Shown piece by piece: positions 32,022 through 42,939 of a DNA stretch of 64,000 nucleotides. Location of the stretch: assembly GCF_030936135.1 (NCBI RefSeq), contig NC_082595.1, positions 67,205,635-67,269,634 of the forward strand. Direction: 5' to 3'. Made by a program: the position numbers and the translations under genes. The stretch is from Gavia stellata. Lineage: Eukaryota > Chordata > Aves > Gaviiformes > Gaviidae. The notes under the pieces were generated by a model. It worked only from the letters and a program-made list of their open reading frames with translations. It had not been told where the DNA came from and did no database searches. Every line of letters begins with the position of its first letter. The first letter of the stretch is position 1.

Positions 32022-32040
32022 TCAATGCAACTTGACCACT

Positions 32041-35000
32041 GTGTGGAGTTCTTAAACAGGAACTGTTCTTTAGGTAAACATCAGTCTTCTTGCATATACC
32101 ACATAATCTGCTAAGAGAGCTAATGTTCTGAAATTAGGGATTTTACACTATTCATGAAGAATTCTGGCTGGAGTGATTAGAAGTTTTCTTGCTGCTCAAG
32201 AGCCTTTACAGACTTTATTTCACACTTAAATTACCTATGTGACCTAAACCTCAGAGCTAAAATATCACGCACTTCTTGATGGTAAATAGAAGTATCTTGA
32301 GTAATTTCTCTACTGGGGAGATGAGGATAGTTTTATCAGCTCTGATTCCAGTGTGAACAGTGAAAGGCAAAAAAGTGCAGTCAAAGGAACGGGATTCAGT
32401 GATGACAGTTATAAAAAGATGTAAATTGGAACAACAGGAGATGGAACGTAATGTGAATTCAACAGCTTTGCTACCAACCAGACAGAAAAAAACCCACCTT
32501 TACTGTGCTTCATTTCAAAGGAGAGAAATGCATGAAAATGAGGTACCTTATTAAAAGAGAGGTAGCTGAAAGTGTTCGCAGATTATATGGTTACAGGCGA
32601 CAGCGGAGTGTCAAAGCAAACACAGGACATCTAAGCCAAAAAGACTTAAGGAAAAACCCAAAAGGAAGCAAACTGAACTGGATCAGACAAGTTTTTTAAC
32701 TCAAAAAGCATCATTTGAAAAGCAGCTTATAGCCACATAAGGAAGATAGAGAGGAATACACAAAAAGGATCATCAACTTTGATAAGCTACAAATAGTTTG
32801 AGAAACACCCTGTAAAAAACTACCAAGGCTAATAAAAACTAATGAAAATAAAAAAAGACATATACAGTGGCTTTCCTATAAAAAAAAATCCACAACTCTT
32901 CAGCTCAGAAAAGATAGCAGGGGTCTAGAAAAATCATGAGTGGTGTGAAGACTGATGAGGGGACAACTGTTCATCACTTCTGACAGACAAAGCAGGAGCA
33001 TCCGATGAAAACAATACATGGCACTTTGAGAAGCAACAAAGGGAAAGACTTCTCACAATGCATTGTTAAACCCCCTGCAGCCTGCTGTGACTGCTGGCAG
33101 TTTGTGCTGAAAATTTACAAATACTCAAATCTACCAAGACATGCAAAGCCTGAAGGAAGTATCAAAGCACTCTGAGTTGTAAATGAGAATTATCTGGGAA
33201 TTGTATCACTACATACATACTTACCCGGTTTTATGCTCTTCCTCAGATGTTTATTACCAGTTGCTGCCAAACAGAAAATAATGGGCTAGACAGATCTTGG
33301 AGTGACCCAGTATAACTGTTTGTTGTTTGGTTTTTGTGGCTATTTAGTTTTAGATGTTCCCAACAAACTTTAATGTAACTGGAAAGGGAAGCATTGGCCA
33401 CTTATGACTAAATTGTGACTAAGTTTAGTTGCTTTGTTCATCTGTATACTGAAGTTTGGTGGCTTGGTCAATACAGCTAGGCATGATTAATTACATGTTT
33501 AGCTAAATATTATTAGTGTGTCTCAAATTTTCTATGCATCTGACCTTAATGATCTAGATCCAAAGGCATCATTAGTCCTGGTGAGGCCTGGCATAACGCA
33601 GCCAACAGTGGGCTTCAGTTGCCCCTTTGACTATGTGCCCACAGCATTGTGAAACTGACAGTCTAGGTCATGTTAAATACGCAAAATTAATAGATCATAG
33701 GATTTGGCTAAATCCAACAAAACTGTTGGCATCTGTTACTCCTCCTGATCCAGCCTATAAAAGACCTTTCAAGAGTAAGATAGTGAGAATTGCAGAGTAA
33801 TTGACCACAACAAGGTAACACCCATACTCATCCTAGCATTTTAATTTCATCTTACTCCCCTTAATTCATCAGGTAAACTAAACCAGTATTTTGGAAATTT
33901 GTCTAAATTCTGTTTAAGTTATTGGGTTTTTTTTTTTATGTATTGGAAATAAAGTATAGCAATAAGACCCCTACAAAGCCAATGATACTTTGAAGAAAAA
34001 TGCACTCATTACTCACTATTATGACAGCTACACCACAAGGTCTCTAATTATTAGCAAAGATGAGAGAACAGAAACCCCCATAAGATACACCATCAGGGCA
34101 GCACAGCTAACACAGCTGGCTGTGCCAACTATGGGAGTTCTCCTCTAGAAACAAATGACTGCAGAGAGGCTGTGGGACTTACTGGAAATCAAATTCTAGT
34201 AAGATTAGTTACTTTTCCTCTTCTGTTATCTAAACTCGAAAGGGTATATTTTTTAGGGCCTCTTCTCACCATGCAGATGGCACTGTCAGAATGGAAGAGC
34301 TGTAGGATAAGGGCACGTTGCCTGCAATACTGATTAGAGCAGAACCAGAAATTTTAATTCCTTTTTCCAGACATCCTGCAAAGTCCTGAACTTTTGTGCT
34401 AGGACTTAAATTTTCTAGAGGCCAAAGCAATTCACCTTTGCTAGTTCCCCTGAACTGCTAACAACATTAAACAACAAACAAAAAAACCCTTTAAAATTAT
34501 GGCTATGCAAAGTCATAGGTGGGGATGGGATGGGTTGGGTTGGGTTGTTTTTTAAAGTGTAAGACACGCAAATTAATGTACATAAAAGAAGGGAGGGAGT
34601 TTAGTAACTTCCTTGGACGCCTCAAATTTTCCAGCCTAACACGATTATATCTCTGTAATAGTAACTTCAAATATAGGCAAGTTCTCACTTAATGCTGAGC
34701 TGCTGAAGGAAGAGAAGTTGTTGACTGAATGCTATGGCATTTTGTGCTCAGAAGCAGATCTGCATATAAAAATGGATATATTATTAAAATAAGGAATCAC
34801 ACAACATTTTGAACAGTGAGTGTTCTAGCATCAGGTCAGTTTCCCTTTGTATTTTCTGACCAGTAGTGAAGTTTTGGCCTTACAGTCACATTATACGAAC
34901 CTAAAAATTTGTACTTGTACTCTTTGATAACACAGCAACTATTTTAAAACTCCAGCTACACATGAAGTATAATAAATCTGTGCTTAGGGCAGTTACCCCA

Positions 35001-35072
35001 GTTCCATTAGAATATCTGCAGTTTAACTATTCTAAACAAAATACCCAACACAGTTACTTGGGAGAGGATAAT
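32041..35072. other. Convergent intergenic spacer between CCNC and TSTD3
   Basis: AT-rich, no recognisable gene. A telomere-like G-rich pentamer run lies at 34521-34547. Other AATAAA-type words occur (for example 33948-33953) and could serve read-through transcripts of CCNC. Confidence 0.6.
34521..34547. repeat. GGGAT/GGGTT pentamer run
   Basis: Five G-tracts of three or four G are spaced by AT or TT. This is a short pentamer repeat with G-quadruplex potential; it is not the true TTAGGG telomere unit. Confidence 0.75.
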
Positions 35073-35078
35073 TTTATT
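35073..35078 (-). terminator. TSTD3: TSTD3 poly(A) signal candidate
   Basis: TTTATT on plus (AATAAA on minus), about 335 bp downstream of the TSTD3 stop codon. Confidence 0.45.
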
Positions 35079-35412
35079 TGTTCTATCATCATTAGTTTCA
35101 ACAGTCATAAACTACATCATAGAAAAATCTTAGTAAACATAATAAGGACTTAGGTTCTCTTCACATACTTCCACCAAAAAACATAGCCCAAAGTAAAGGT
35201 CGAAAAAACCTAACGTCCTCTGTTCGTGTCATAGTCTACAGATACAATTTAAGCCAAGCAGTTGATATGCATGGCTATTTGAAGGTGAATGTCCATTTAC
35301 ACAAGAAAATAGGAGTGGGCTGTATTCTGGAAGTGGAATGCGCGTAGTTTGAATGCTAAAACCTACAGACCATGCTGAAGCCTTGATGGGGCAAGAATTG
35401 GGGTAGTCATCT

Positions 35413-35476
35413 TCATTTTTTCTCTGGAGGTTCATGTTTTATCCAGTCCTCAAAGCCACCAGCATATTGCTGAACT
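35413..35476 (-). CDS. TSTD3: TSTD3 coding exon 4 and stop
   Basis: Encodes VQQYAGGFEDWIKHEPPEKK and TGA. Acceptor TATTTTCAG. The YAGG motif is the usual rhodanese C-terminal block. Confidence 0.95.
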
Positions 35477-37644
35477 CTGAAAATATGCAGAAGATACAAT
35501 GTTAAGGACTCCTCTTGAAAAAGGTATCTAAGAGGACATAGCAAAATACCCCAAACCAACCAACAAAAAAAAAAAAATTAGAGAAAAAAAACATACAGAA
35601 ATTCTCTACAATCAAATACACTTCTCCCTAGCTTCAATGAGCCAGATTGACATTCCTCGTACTCTAACGCTGCCTGCTTCCATGCAGTGTGTTCTGTAAC
35701 TCTTTTCTTCCAAATGACACAATGCTGGAGATCAAACATCAAGCAAGTAGTAGTAGCTGGATCAATGAAACAGTTTGCCACTTCTTTTTAAAAAAAGAAG
35801 AGAACAGGCTCACTGCGGTGAGAGACTTACATGTTATTATGTCTAATACTTCAGATGTCATCAAATAAACGCAGCACACTGATCTTTACTTCTTGCAAAC
35901 CTACATGCTCTACAGATCTGGCATAAGCCTGCACAAAACTAAACTCTGGAAAACAAAAACCTCACCATGCAAAACAATACTGACTCCTTCAATTAGACAG
36001 CATGAAAAACAGGTAATGGAGGATATTTTGCACTTATTAAAAACAATATATTTATAAAAACAAGAATGTGGTTCCATACTTTTGACTAGAATTACCAGGG
36101 ATATTCCAGTTCATGAATTGCAGTTCAGCAAAAACATGATCAACCAACCAATTTTTTAAATTTTATCTGCAGTCTTCAAGTCAGCAAGGCACCTTCTGGC
36201 ACAGGTGTAACAATTCTGCCAACCAAACGCTGCTTTTGCTTTCACTCTATCAATCTCATTGTTGTTGTCGCTATTGCCTTCACTGCTTTACTCCTGGCAA
36301 ACAATCCAATGCTTTACCGAAAGTGAAGGCGTACTTTGTCAACTGTGACCTGTACAAGTAGAACTGCAATTTAACAAAGGGTGTGGTTTCATAAACTATT
36401 TAATCTAATTTATGATTGTACTTCTACCAAAGCAAGCAGTTCTCCACCTTTTCAATCATCCTTTGTCTCAGGAATAGCGCTTATGAAGCTGTATAAGGAA
36501 GCAATGTCTTAGCGAGGGAGCCCTAAGAGGCAGAATGACCCTTCAGTGGCAGCATGGTCTTGCAGCAGATTGCGTCACCTGCGGCACACGCGCAGAGCTG
36601 CTGAGGGGTTGCTTCACAGGGTGATACACCTCACTTTGCTGGAACACCCAACGGCTTCTTTCAAGGTTCAGTGGAGACAAGAGGACGTGTCTAACTCAAA
36701 TACCAGTCGTTTCGTTCATATTCCACACATAAATTTTTACCCTCGCCCACAGAAAGCCGAGTACGAGTTCTGCTTCATGGGGGGAGACTGCATTAATCGC
36801 ATCCTTAAACACACAAGTCATACCTGCTGAAACCCAAGGATGTAGCAAAACTGAGTGCTTGTTTACTTCTTGTTCCTGCCAAACAGGAGAAAACCACAGG
36901 GTCTGACTTGGATGGCATCTTTTGATTGTACTGCTCCTTGAACTCCATTGGGTCCATTTGCAGAGCTTCCACTAATTCACCCACTGGGAAATACAGGAAA
37001 AAAAAAGTCTTATTTATTCTCCATCGACAAACAGGCTTACACTGTAAGGCTTCCAGTTCCTCTGGAGGAAAAGTTTAGCCTGACAACATACTAGCTGCTG
37101 TGTAGCACAGACCCTCTTTGCTCAGTCACCGCCACTTGTCCGCAGACTTGACCATCAAGCAAAAGGGAACACCCAACGTCTCCACGTTGCAGCGTCGATA
37201 ACTTACGCGGTATGTTGATGGACGCTGGGATTTTTCCAAATCTGTCGATCTCCCACCTCTCCCGCACGTCTATGTGGAGGACGTTGGTCTTCTTCAAGTC
37301 TTTGAGCTCTTGGTAGGAAAGGCTTGGCACCCCGCCGGCACAGAGGCTGCGGCTGGTGGCACCCACCGCCCCGGGACCTGACAGAGAGGCGCAGCCCGTG
37401 AGCCCAGAGCAAGCCCCCGCTCTCCCGGCCTCTCGGGGAAGGCCACGGCCCCTAATAACGTTTAACATACTCACACACGGCTCCCCTCGGGCGCCGGCAA
37501 GCGTCACCCCACCGCCCGCCTTCGGAGAGGCCCAGCCGCCACTCCGCCCCCCGCCTTACCGGGCGCTGCCGCCCTCCACCAGCTGCCGCTCGCCGCCCGC
37601 AGGGCCCGCGCCACCGACCACCAGCCCCAGCCCCCGAGCCCCAT
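35413..37644 (-). CDS. TSTD3: Rhodanese-domain protein TSTD3 (complete, four coding exons)
   Basis: Minus-strand exons 37644-37560, 37377-37207, 36983-36824 and 35476-35413 join in frame to 159 codons plus TGA, all GT-AG. Residues 1-45 are rich in Arg, Ala and Trp with no acidic residue, typical of a mitochondrial targeting sequence. Residues 47-155 form one rhodanese fold: SLSYQELKDL, IDVRERWEI (64-72) and the active-site loop CLAGTR (119-124) with putative catalytic Cys119, ending YAGGFEDWI. Rhodanese-family enzymes transfer sulfur through a Cys persulfide; the substrate of TSTD3 is not established. The position between CCNC and USP45 matches vertebrate synteny, and the gene is divergent from USP45. 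The N-terminal exon is the least certain part. Confidence 0.93.
35477..36823 (-). other. TSTD3: TSTD3 intron 3
   Basis: About 1.35 kb between the last two coding exons; ordinary sequence with short A runs, no recognised feature. Confidence 0.85.
36824..36983 (-). CDS. TSTD3: TSTD3 coding exon 3 (active-site exon)
   Basis: Encodes residues 86-138 plus two bases of Arg139: LGELVEALQMDPMEFKEQY and then VVFSCLAGTRSKQAL, which carries the rhodanese active-site Cys. Acceptor TATTTCCCAG, donor GTATGA. No single open frame announces this exon because it is short and starts without a Met. Confidence 0.95.
37207..37377 (-). CDS. TSTD3: TSTD3 coding exon 2
   Basis: Encodes residues 29-85 plus one base of Leu86, including SLSYQELKDL and HIDVRERWEIDRFGKIP. 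Acceptor CTCTCTGTCAG, donor GTAAGT. Confidence 0.93.
37560..37644 (-). CDS. TSTD3: TSTD3 coding exon 1
   Basis: ATG at 37644-37642 opens a 28-codon stretch (MGLGGWGWWSVARALRAASG onward) plus one base of Gly29; donor GTAAGG. Chosen because the phase joins exactly to exon 2 and the peptide looks like a mitochondrial presequence. Confidence 0.8.
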
Positions 37645-37656
37645 CAGCCGCCTCCG

Positions 37657-37667
37657 AAGATGGCGGC
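37657..37667 (+). promoter_or_regulatory. YY1 consensus site
   Basis: AAGATGGCGGC, an exact YY1 motif, 13 bp upstream of the TSTD3 start codon and on the opposite strand. Such sites commonly sit at housekeeping start sites; binding is inferred. Confidence 0.65.
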
Positions 37668-37705
37668 CGCCCGCGCCGCCCCTGCCGCTCGCCGGCAGCC
37701 TCCCC

Positions 37706-37721
37706 CCCCCGCCGGCGGGGG
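37706..37721. repeat. 16-bp GC palindrome
   Basis: CCCCCGCCGGCGGGGG is a perfect palindrome about 60 bp upstream of the TSTD3 ATG; further C and G on each side could lengthen the stem with slippage. Confidence 0.8.
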
Positions 37722-37850
37722 AGGAGACGGCTCCTCGGGCGGCACCGCCCTCTCCTCAGAGCGGGGGCCGGGGGGCCTTGGTGCGGCGCTGGGGCTCAGG
37801 GAGCACCGCCGGGGGAGCCAGGCTGGGTTAAAAACAATCAGTTTTAATTT

Positions 37851-38859
37851 ATTTTTTTTTTCCCCTTTGTGAATCCACTCAGAGTAATTCCCCAAAACCC
37901 CCTCAGTGTTACACCTGAGGAGAAAGGTGATTTTAGCACTGGCCTGCACCTCTTTCACCCTTGCCACTGTCCCCTTCCAGCCACGGGAGCTGTGGTCCAA
38001 GGGTAGTAACCGCATCCCTCGCTTCCACACGCTTTTGTTTTGAAAGCTGTCAGTCTTCCAGCCCCAAGGTCTGACGGCCAAGACATGATTTAAGTGGAGA
38101 AATGAGGGTCCCGCTGTTCAGCGTGTTTTAAAGCAGTACTCTCTATCTACTACATACCTTTGTAGATATATTATGAACCAGTGGTTCCAGTCTTTAAAGG
38201 CAGGTGTGCTGGATCTTTTATCTTCATAAAAGATGCATTTTGAGGAGTATGTTGTTGAATCTTCACTAATGAGAGCTTTCCTTCCCAAAAGGAGAACAAA
38301 ATATTTCTTGGTACTGTAAAGTGTGACAAATTGAACCTGGCACATATAACTGGTTCACTAGCTGCCCTTCTGCCAGCCTCTCCATATGGCCTCCTTGACT
38401 GGCATTTGCAAATTGTCTCTTTGAAGCAGTGTATCTATGTATGAGTTGAAGTTTTATCTGTTTTCCGTTTTCAAAAAGGTATGGGTAGAATGCACTACTT
38501 CTAGAAATTATCTTTTCAAGTATAATTTACTGCGGATTTTACCTGTAGTAAAGTAACAACCAGAGTTACTCTCCATTTATTGCATATATCATTGTAAGGA
38601 CCATAAAGCATGTGATGAGGAGTGTCAGGATACTTTTTGTATGAAATGCATATTCACATGAAGTTGCATTTTTAGACATTAATTTATGGTTTTAGTTTGA
38701 CCCTTGATCATACATATATACACACAAAGAGAGAACACACTAGCTGCCTTACAGAAATCGGACTAATGCACTAGTCATCCTGTGAAAGACTGCAAGTTTG
38801 AAGTCAGAGGAGATCAAGCTAGGAGAACTGCCCCGGTCGGTGAAAAGGTGAGACGCAGC
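37851..38859. other. TSTD3-USP45 spacer, left part
   Basis: Mixed to AT-rich DNA with no gene or repeat recognised. Confidence 0.55.
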
Positions 38860-39810
38860 ACATTCAGTTCTCCTCTCGCCTTCATGGCCCTGTCATCCAG
38901 CACTCACTCAACCCCTCCTCAGCAGCCTTCTTCATTTCACTTCTTGGGACTCTCTCTCCATTTCACCTCTTCTTCATTTCACTCCCTCTCTATTTGTGCC
39001 CAGCCTCCCACACTCATCCCCAGTGGTGACGTTTCCCAGCTGATTACCCAGCCGCATTTACCCTTGCACATCCGTTATCCTCATCTTCTCATTTGACTGA
39101 AGCCTTCATTGATCGAAGAAATGTTTCACACACCTAGGCTTTCATCAAGTCTTACTGCCTTTCTGATTTTTTTTGTTACTGCATCTTCTTCTATCATCTG
39201 GGTTTTTTTTCCCCACAAACTTTTCAGCCTTCCCACAGTATTCTTTACCATGCTTTACTATTTGCTTTTGGCCTTCCCTCTCTGCTTTCTCTTTTCTTTC
39301 TTTCAAGCCTCTGATTGCTGATGCTCTTTGTGCGTCTTTTGTCTTTGCCCTTGACCCTTCATTTTCTCTCATTACCAAACCCCAGGCATGATTCAATCTC
39401 AACATTGGCTTTCTTTGCCTCTGCTTTTGCGTTGTTGAGTGCCTCCGGAGGAAAGCTGCGAACCTGGCTGATTTCTGTGACAAATCTCTTTTCCTAGCAT
39501 GCAACTCTAGTTTATATCCCATTTTTCCCAACACAACAGGAACCTGTGCATAAAGCCTGCTGTCCTCAGTCTCTGCACAGAATTCAAACCATTTCCTTTG
39601 GGAAACATTTTCTCACCTCATCTTTTCCACCTCCTGTGCTTGCCTTCCCGTTCTGCCAGTGCCCTGATATTCCACCTTTTCCAGATATTTCTGTTCTTCT
39701 CTCCTGTGCTAAATGAATGTATTCCCCTTCACATCACACTATCCCCCTTTCATGGATGTTCACTTCTCCTTCCTTCTCTTTAACCTTTTAATCTAGTTAT
39801 TGCTCTTGCA
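38860..39810. repeat. Pyrimidine-rich stretch
   Basis: Roughly 950 bp in which C and T clearly predominate on the plus strand, with recurring TCTTCATTTCAC words (for example 38929-38940 and 38971-38982). No coding feature is convincing on either strand. It could be a decayed polypyrimidine satellite or a retroposed UTR. Confidence 0.5.
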
Positions 39811-40089
39811 GTGCAGTAATTATCTGATCTCTCCTGTGCCAAGGAGGAAGAACCCACTTCTCAATCCAATTTCTTTCAGATTATTGTCCCATATTCTTTC
39901 TCCCTTTCACATATAGACTCCATGAACATGGCGTTCACAACCCATGTCTGGGGCTCCCCTGTTACATGGTCTGCAGTTGGCCTGCAGATCTTTGTGCTCA
40001 GTTGTTGCCACTGTCATTGAAGTGCCTAAAGAATTCCTCCTGCCTAAATCAAATCCTGCTTAATATCAACCTCCTTCAACAATACTCTT
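39811..40089. other. Spacer before CR1 pair
   Basis: Short stretch with nothing recognised. Confidence 0.5.
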
Positions 40090-40613
40090 CTTGAGTACTC
40101 TTCTCCTTGAATACCGTGTTCAGTTTTGGGCCTCTCACTACAAGGTCATTGAGGTGCTGCAGCGTGTCCAGCGAAGGGCGACGAAGCTGGTGAAGAGTCT
40201 GGAGCACAAGCCTTATGAGGAGTGGTTGAGAGAGCTGGGGTTGTTTAGCCTGGAGAAGAGGAGGCTGAGGGGAGACCTTATCACTCTCTACAACTACCTG
40301 AAAGGAGGTTGTAGCAAGGTGGCTGCTGGCCTCTTCTCCCAAGTGACAAGGGATAGGACAAGAGGAAAAGGCCTCAAGTTGAACTAGGGAAGGTTTAGAT
40401 TAGATATTAGGAAAAACTTCCTCACTGAAAGGGTTGTCAGGTGTTGGAACAGGCTGCCCAGGGAGGTGGTTGAGTCACCATCCCTGGAGGTATTTAAAAG
40501 ACATGTGGATGAGGCACTTACGGACATGGTTTAGTAGTGGACTTCATAGTGTTAGGTTTATGGTTGGACTTGATGATCTTAAAGGTCTTTTCCAACCTAA
40601 ATGATTCTATGAC
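40090..40613 (+). mobile_element. CR1 LINE, 5'-truncated 3' end
   Basis: Encodes the CR1 ORF2 C-terminal region ([36 protein letters not shown]) up to a stop at 40385-40387, after which the family normally continues. The CR1 blocks resume in the downstream nucleotide sequence ('ggctgcccagggaggtggt', 40452-40470). It ends with 'ttggacttgatgatctt' and an ATTCTATG octamer. Similar in type to the 7.6-kb copy but with more damage. Confidence 0.93.
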
Positions 40614-40762
40614 ATCTTGTCTTTGCTTCCAATGACTTCTACACGCTTCTATAACCATTCTTTCAGCCTGTTTGTCCGCTGATCCACTACAGGTTCTCCA
40701 TCCTTGGTTTCTGAGGAGTGCCACAGCAACTCCACCCTTTCCCCCTTTTTTCTCGATGCCTT

Positions 40763-42490
40763 ATCATAGAATGGTTTGGGTTGGAAGGAACCTGGAAGAT
40801 CATCTAGCTCCAACCTCCCTGCCATGGGCAGGGACACCTTCCACTAGACTAGGTTGTTCAAAGCCCCGTCCAACCCGGCCTTGAACACTTCCAGGGTTGG
40901 GGCACCCACAACTTCTCTGGGCAATCTGTTCCACTGCCTCACCACCCTCATGGTGAAGAATTTCTTCCTAATACCTAATCTAAATCTACCCTCTTTCAGT
41001 TTAAAGCCATTACCCCCTGTCCTGTCACTACATGCCCTTGTAAAAAGTCCCTCTCCAGCTTTCTTGTAGGCCCCCTTCAGGTACTGGAAGGCTGCAATAA
41101 GGTCTCCCCGGAGCCTTCTCTTCTCCAGGCTGAACAACCCCAACTCTCTCAGCCTGTCTTCATAGGAAAGGTGCTCCAGCTCTCTGATCATCTTCATGGC
41201 CCTCCTCTGGACTGGCTCCAACAGTTCCATGTCCTTCTTATGATGGGGGCCCCAGAACTGAATGCAGTACTCCACATGGGGTCTCACAAGAGTGGAGTAG
41301 AGGAGGAGAATCACCTTTCTCGACCTGCTGGTCACGCTTCTTTTGATGCAGCCCAGGATACAGTTGGCTTTCTGGGCTGCAAGCGCACACTGCTGGGTCA
41401 CATTGAGCTTATCATGAACCAACACCCCCAAGTCCTTCTCCCCAGGGCTGCTCTCAACTCATTCTCCACCCAGCTTGTATTTGTGCTTGGGATTGCCCTG
41501 ACCCACGTGCAGGACCTTGCAGTTGGCCTTGTTGAACTTCATGAGGTTCGCACGGGCCCACCTCTCAAGCCTGTCAAGGTCCCTCTGGATGGCATCCCTT
41601 CCCTCCAGTGTGTCGACTGCACCACACAGCTTGGTGTTGTCGGCAAACTTGCTGAGGGTGCACTCAATCCCACTGTCCACGTTGCTGACAAAGGTGTTAA
41701 ACAGTGCTGGTCCCACTACCGATCCCTGAGGAACGCTGCTCATCACTGATCATCACTGCTGCTCATCACTCATCACTTGGATGTCGAGCCGCTGACCACA
41801 AGTCTTTGACTGTGACCATCCAGTTAATTCCTTATCCACTGAGTGGTCCATCTGTCAAATCCATGTCTCTCCAGTTTGGAGACAAGGATGTTGTGAGCGA
41901 CAGTGTCAAATGCTTTGCACAAGTCCCGGTAGATGAAATCAGTTGCTCTTCCCATATCCACCAATGCTGTAACCCGTTGTAGAAGGCCACCAAATTTGTC
42001 AGGCACGATTTGCCCATAGTGAAGCCATGTTGGCTGGCATCATTCACCTCCTTGTTTTCCATGTGCCTTAGCATAGTTTCCAGGAGGATCTGCTCCATGA
42101 TCTTGCCGGGCACAGAGGTGAGACTGGCTGGCCTGTAGTTCCCCAGGTCTTCCTTTTCTCCCTTTTTAAAAACGGGGATTATGTTTCCCCTTTTCCAGTC
42201 AGTGGGAACTTCACTGGACTGCCAGGACTTCTCAAATATGATGGATAGTGATTTAGCAACCTCATCTGCCAGTTGACTCATGACCCACGGATGCATCTCA
42301 TCAGGTCCCATTGACTTGTGCATCTTCAGGTTCCTTAGATGGTCTCAAACTTGACCTTCTACAGTGGGCGGTTCTTCATTCTCCCAGTCCCTGCCTTTGC
42401 CTTCTGGACTTGGGTGGTGCAGCTTGAGCACTTGCAGGTGAAGACTGAGGCAAAAAAGTCATTGAATACCTCAGCCTTCTCCATATCCCA
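40763..42490 (-). mobile_element. CR1 LINE, longest copy, with decayed reverse transcriptase
   Basis: On the minus strand the 3' end begins at the 'tcatagaatggtttgggttg' complement (40763-40782). The order of ORF2 blocks 5' to 3' on minus is: KAEVFNDFFASVF (about 42490-42450), [15 protein letters not shown] and [19 protein letters not shown] (42323-42080), [31 protein letters not shown] (41647-41636) where functional elements have FADD, then the C-terminal [16 protein letters not shown] and NRLPREVV blocks. At least two frame breaks occur. It is 5'-truncated and non-functional. Confidence 0.94.
41733..41778. repeat. Local ATCACT tandem expansion inside CR1
   Basis: Repeated CTCATCACT/GATCATCACT units interrupt the CR1 reverse-transcriptase region just before the VPQGS block and break the reading frame. 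Confidence 0.7.
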
Positions 42491-42939
42491 GGTAATTATC
42501 TTTGGATAACCTTACTGCAATAAAAGTACTATCTCTCAGCCCTTAATTCAGATTTGCCTTCTGTTCAAATAAAGTCCCCCTTGCTGTCTAGGCACATGTT
42601 GAGTTTCATCTCAGTCCCAGGTTCTGCTAGCTCCTCCCTCATGTGCTGGACACCCTTTACTCTGCCTGTCCCTCAGTTGGGATATGTACCTTTCATTCTG
42701 ATCTCCCTCCAGTCCCTCCCACGGCGGATACCTTGAAAATCTACGCAGGGCCCAGACCTTCTGCGTAACCTCTGGGTATGACTATCCACACCCTGACGCA
42801 CAGGCAAAACTGGTAGCTTGCTGCACAAATCCAGGGCAGTATCTCCAAGTCTTTCAGCAAGACCCCGCCAAATTCAGATGCGAAGGGAACCCCATCGTGT
42901 CTCCCTTCCCTTGCACCCCCTTCCCTTCTTTGCCTTCAG
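42491..42939. other. Spacer upstream of USP45 CpG island
   Basis: Mixed sequence with pyrimidine-rich words. It may include more decayed CR1, but I cannot support a boundary. Confidence 0.4.

Larger units (their letters stand above)
30324..32040 (+). other. CCNC: CCNC 3'UTR (proposed)
   Basis: AT-rich non-coding sequence after the stop. AATAAA occurs early at 30439-30444 and again at 32016-32021. The distal site is followed by a GT-rich 'tgtgtggagttctt' element, so a roughly 1.7-kb UTR with a possible short form is likely. Confidence 0.6.
37210..37850 (-). promoter_or_regulatory. TSTD3: TSTD3 CpG-island promoter
   Basis: CpG-rich sequence covers TSTD3 exons 1 and 2 and about 200 bp upstream. 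It includes an exact AAGATGGCGGC YY1 consensus (37657-37667) and a 16-bp palindrome (37706-37721). No TATA box was seen. Confidence 0.75.

Noticed and set aside
34521-34547. Interstitial telomere repeat
   Set aside because: The unit is GGGAT/GGGTT, not TTAGGG, and spans fewer than 30 bp.
37356-37847. 163-codon plus-strand open frame over TSTD3 exons
   Set aside because: Antisense to TSTD3 within a CpG island; Pro/Arg-rich with no domain.
41171-41749. 192-codon plus-strand open frame
   Set aside because: Antisense of the minus-strand CR1 ORF2; no independent support.
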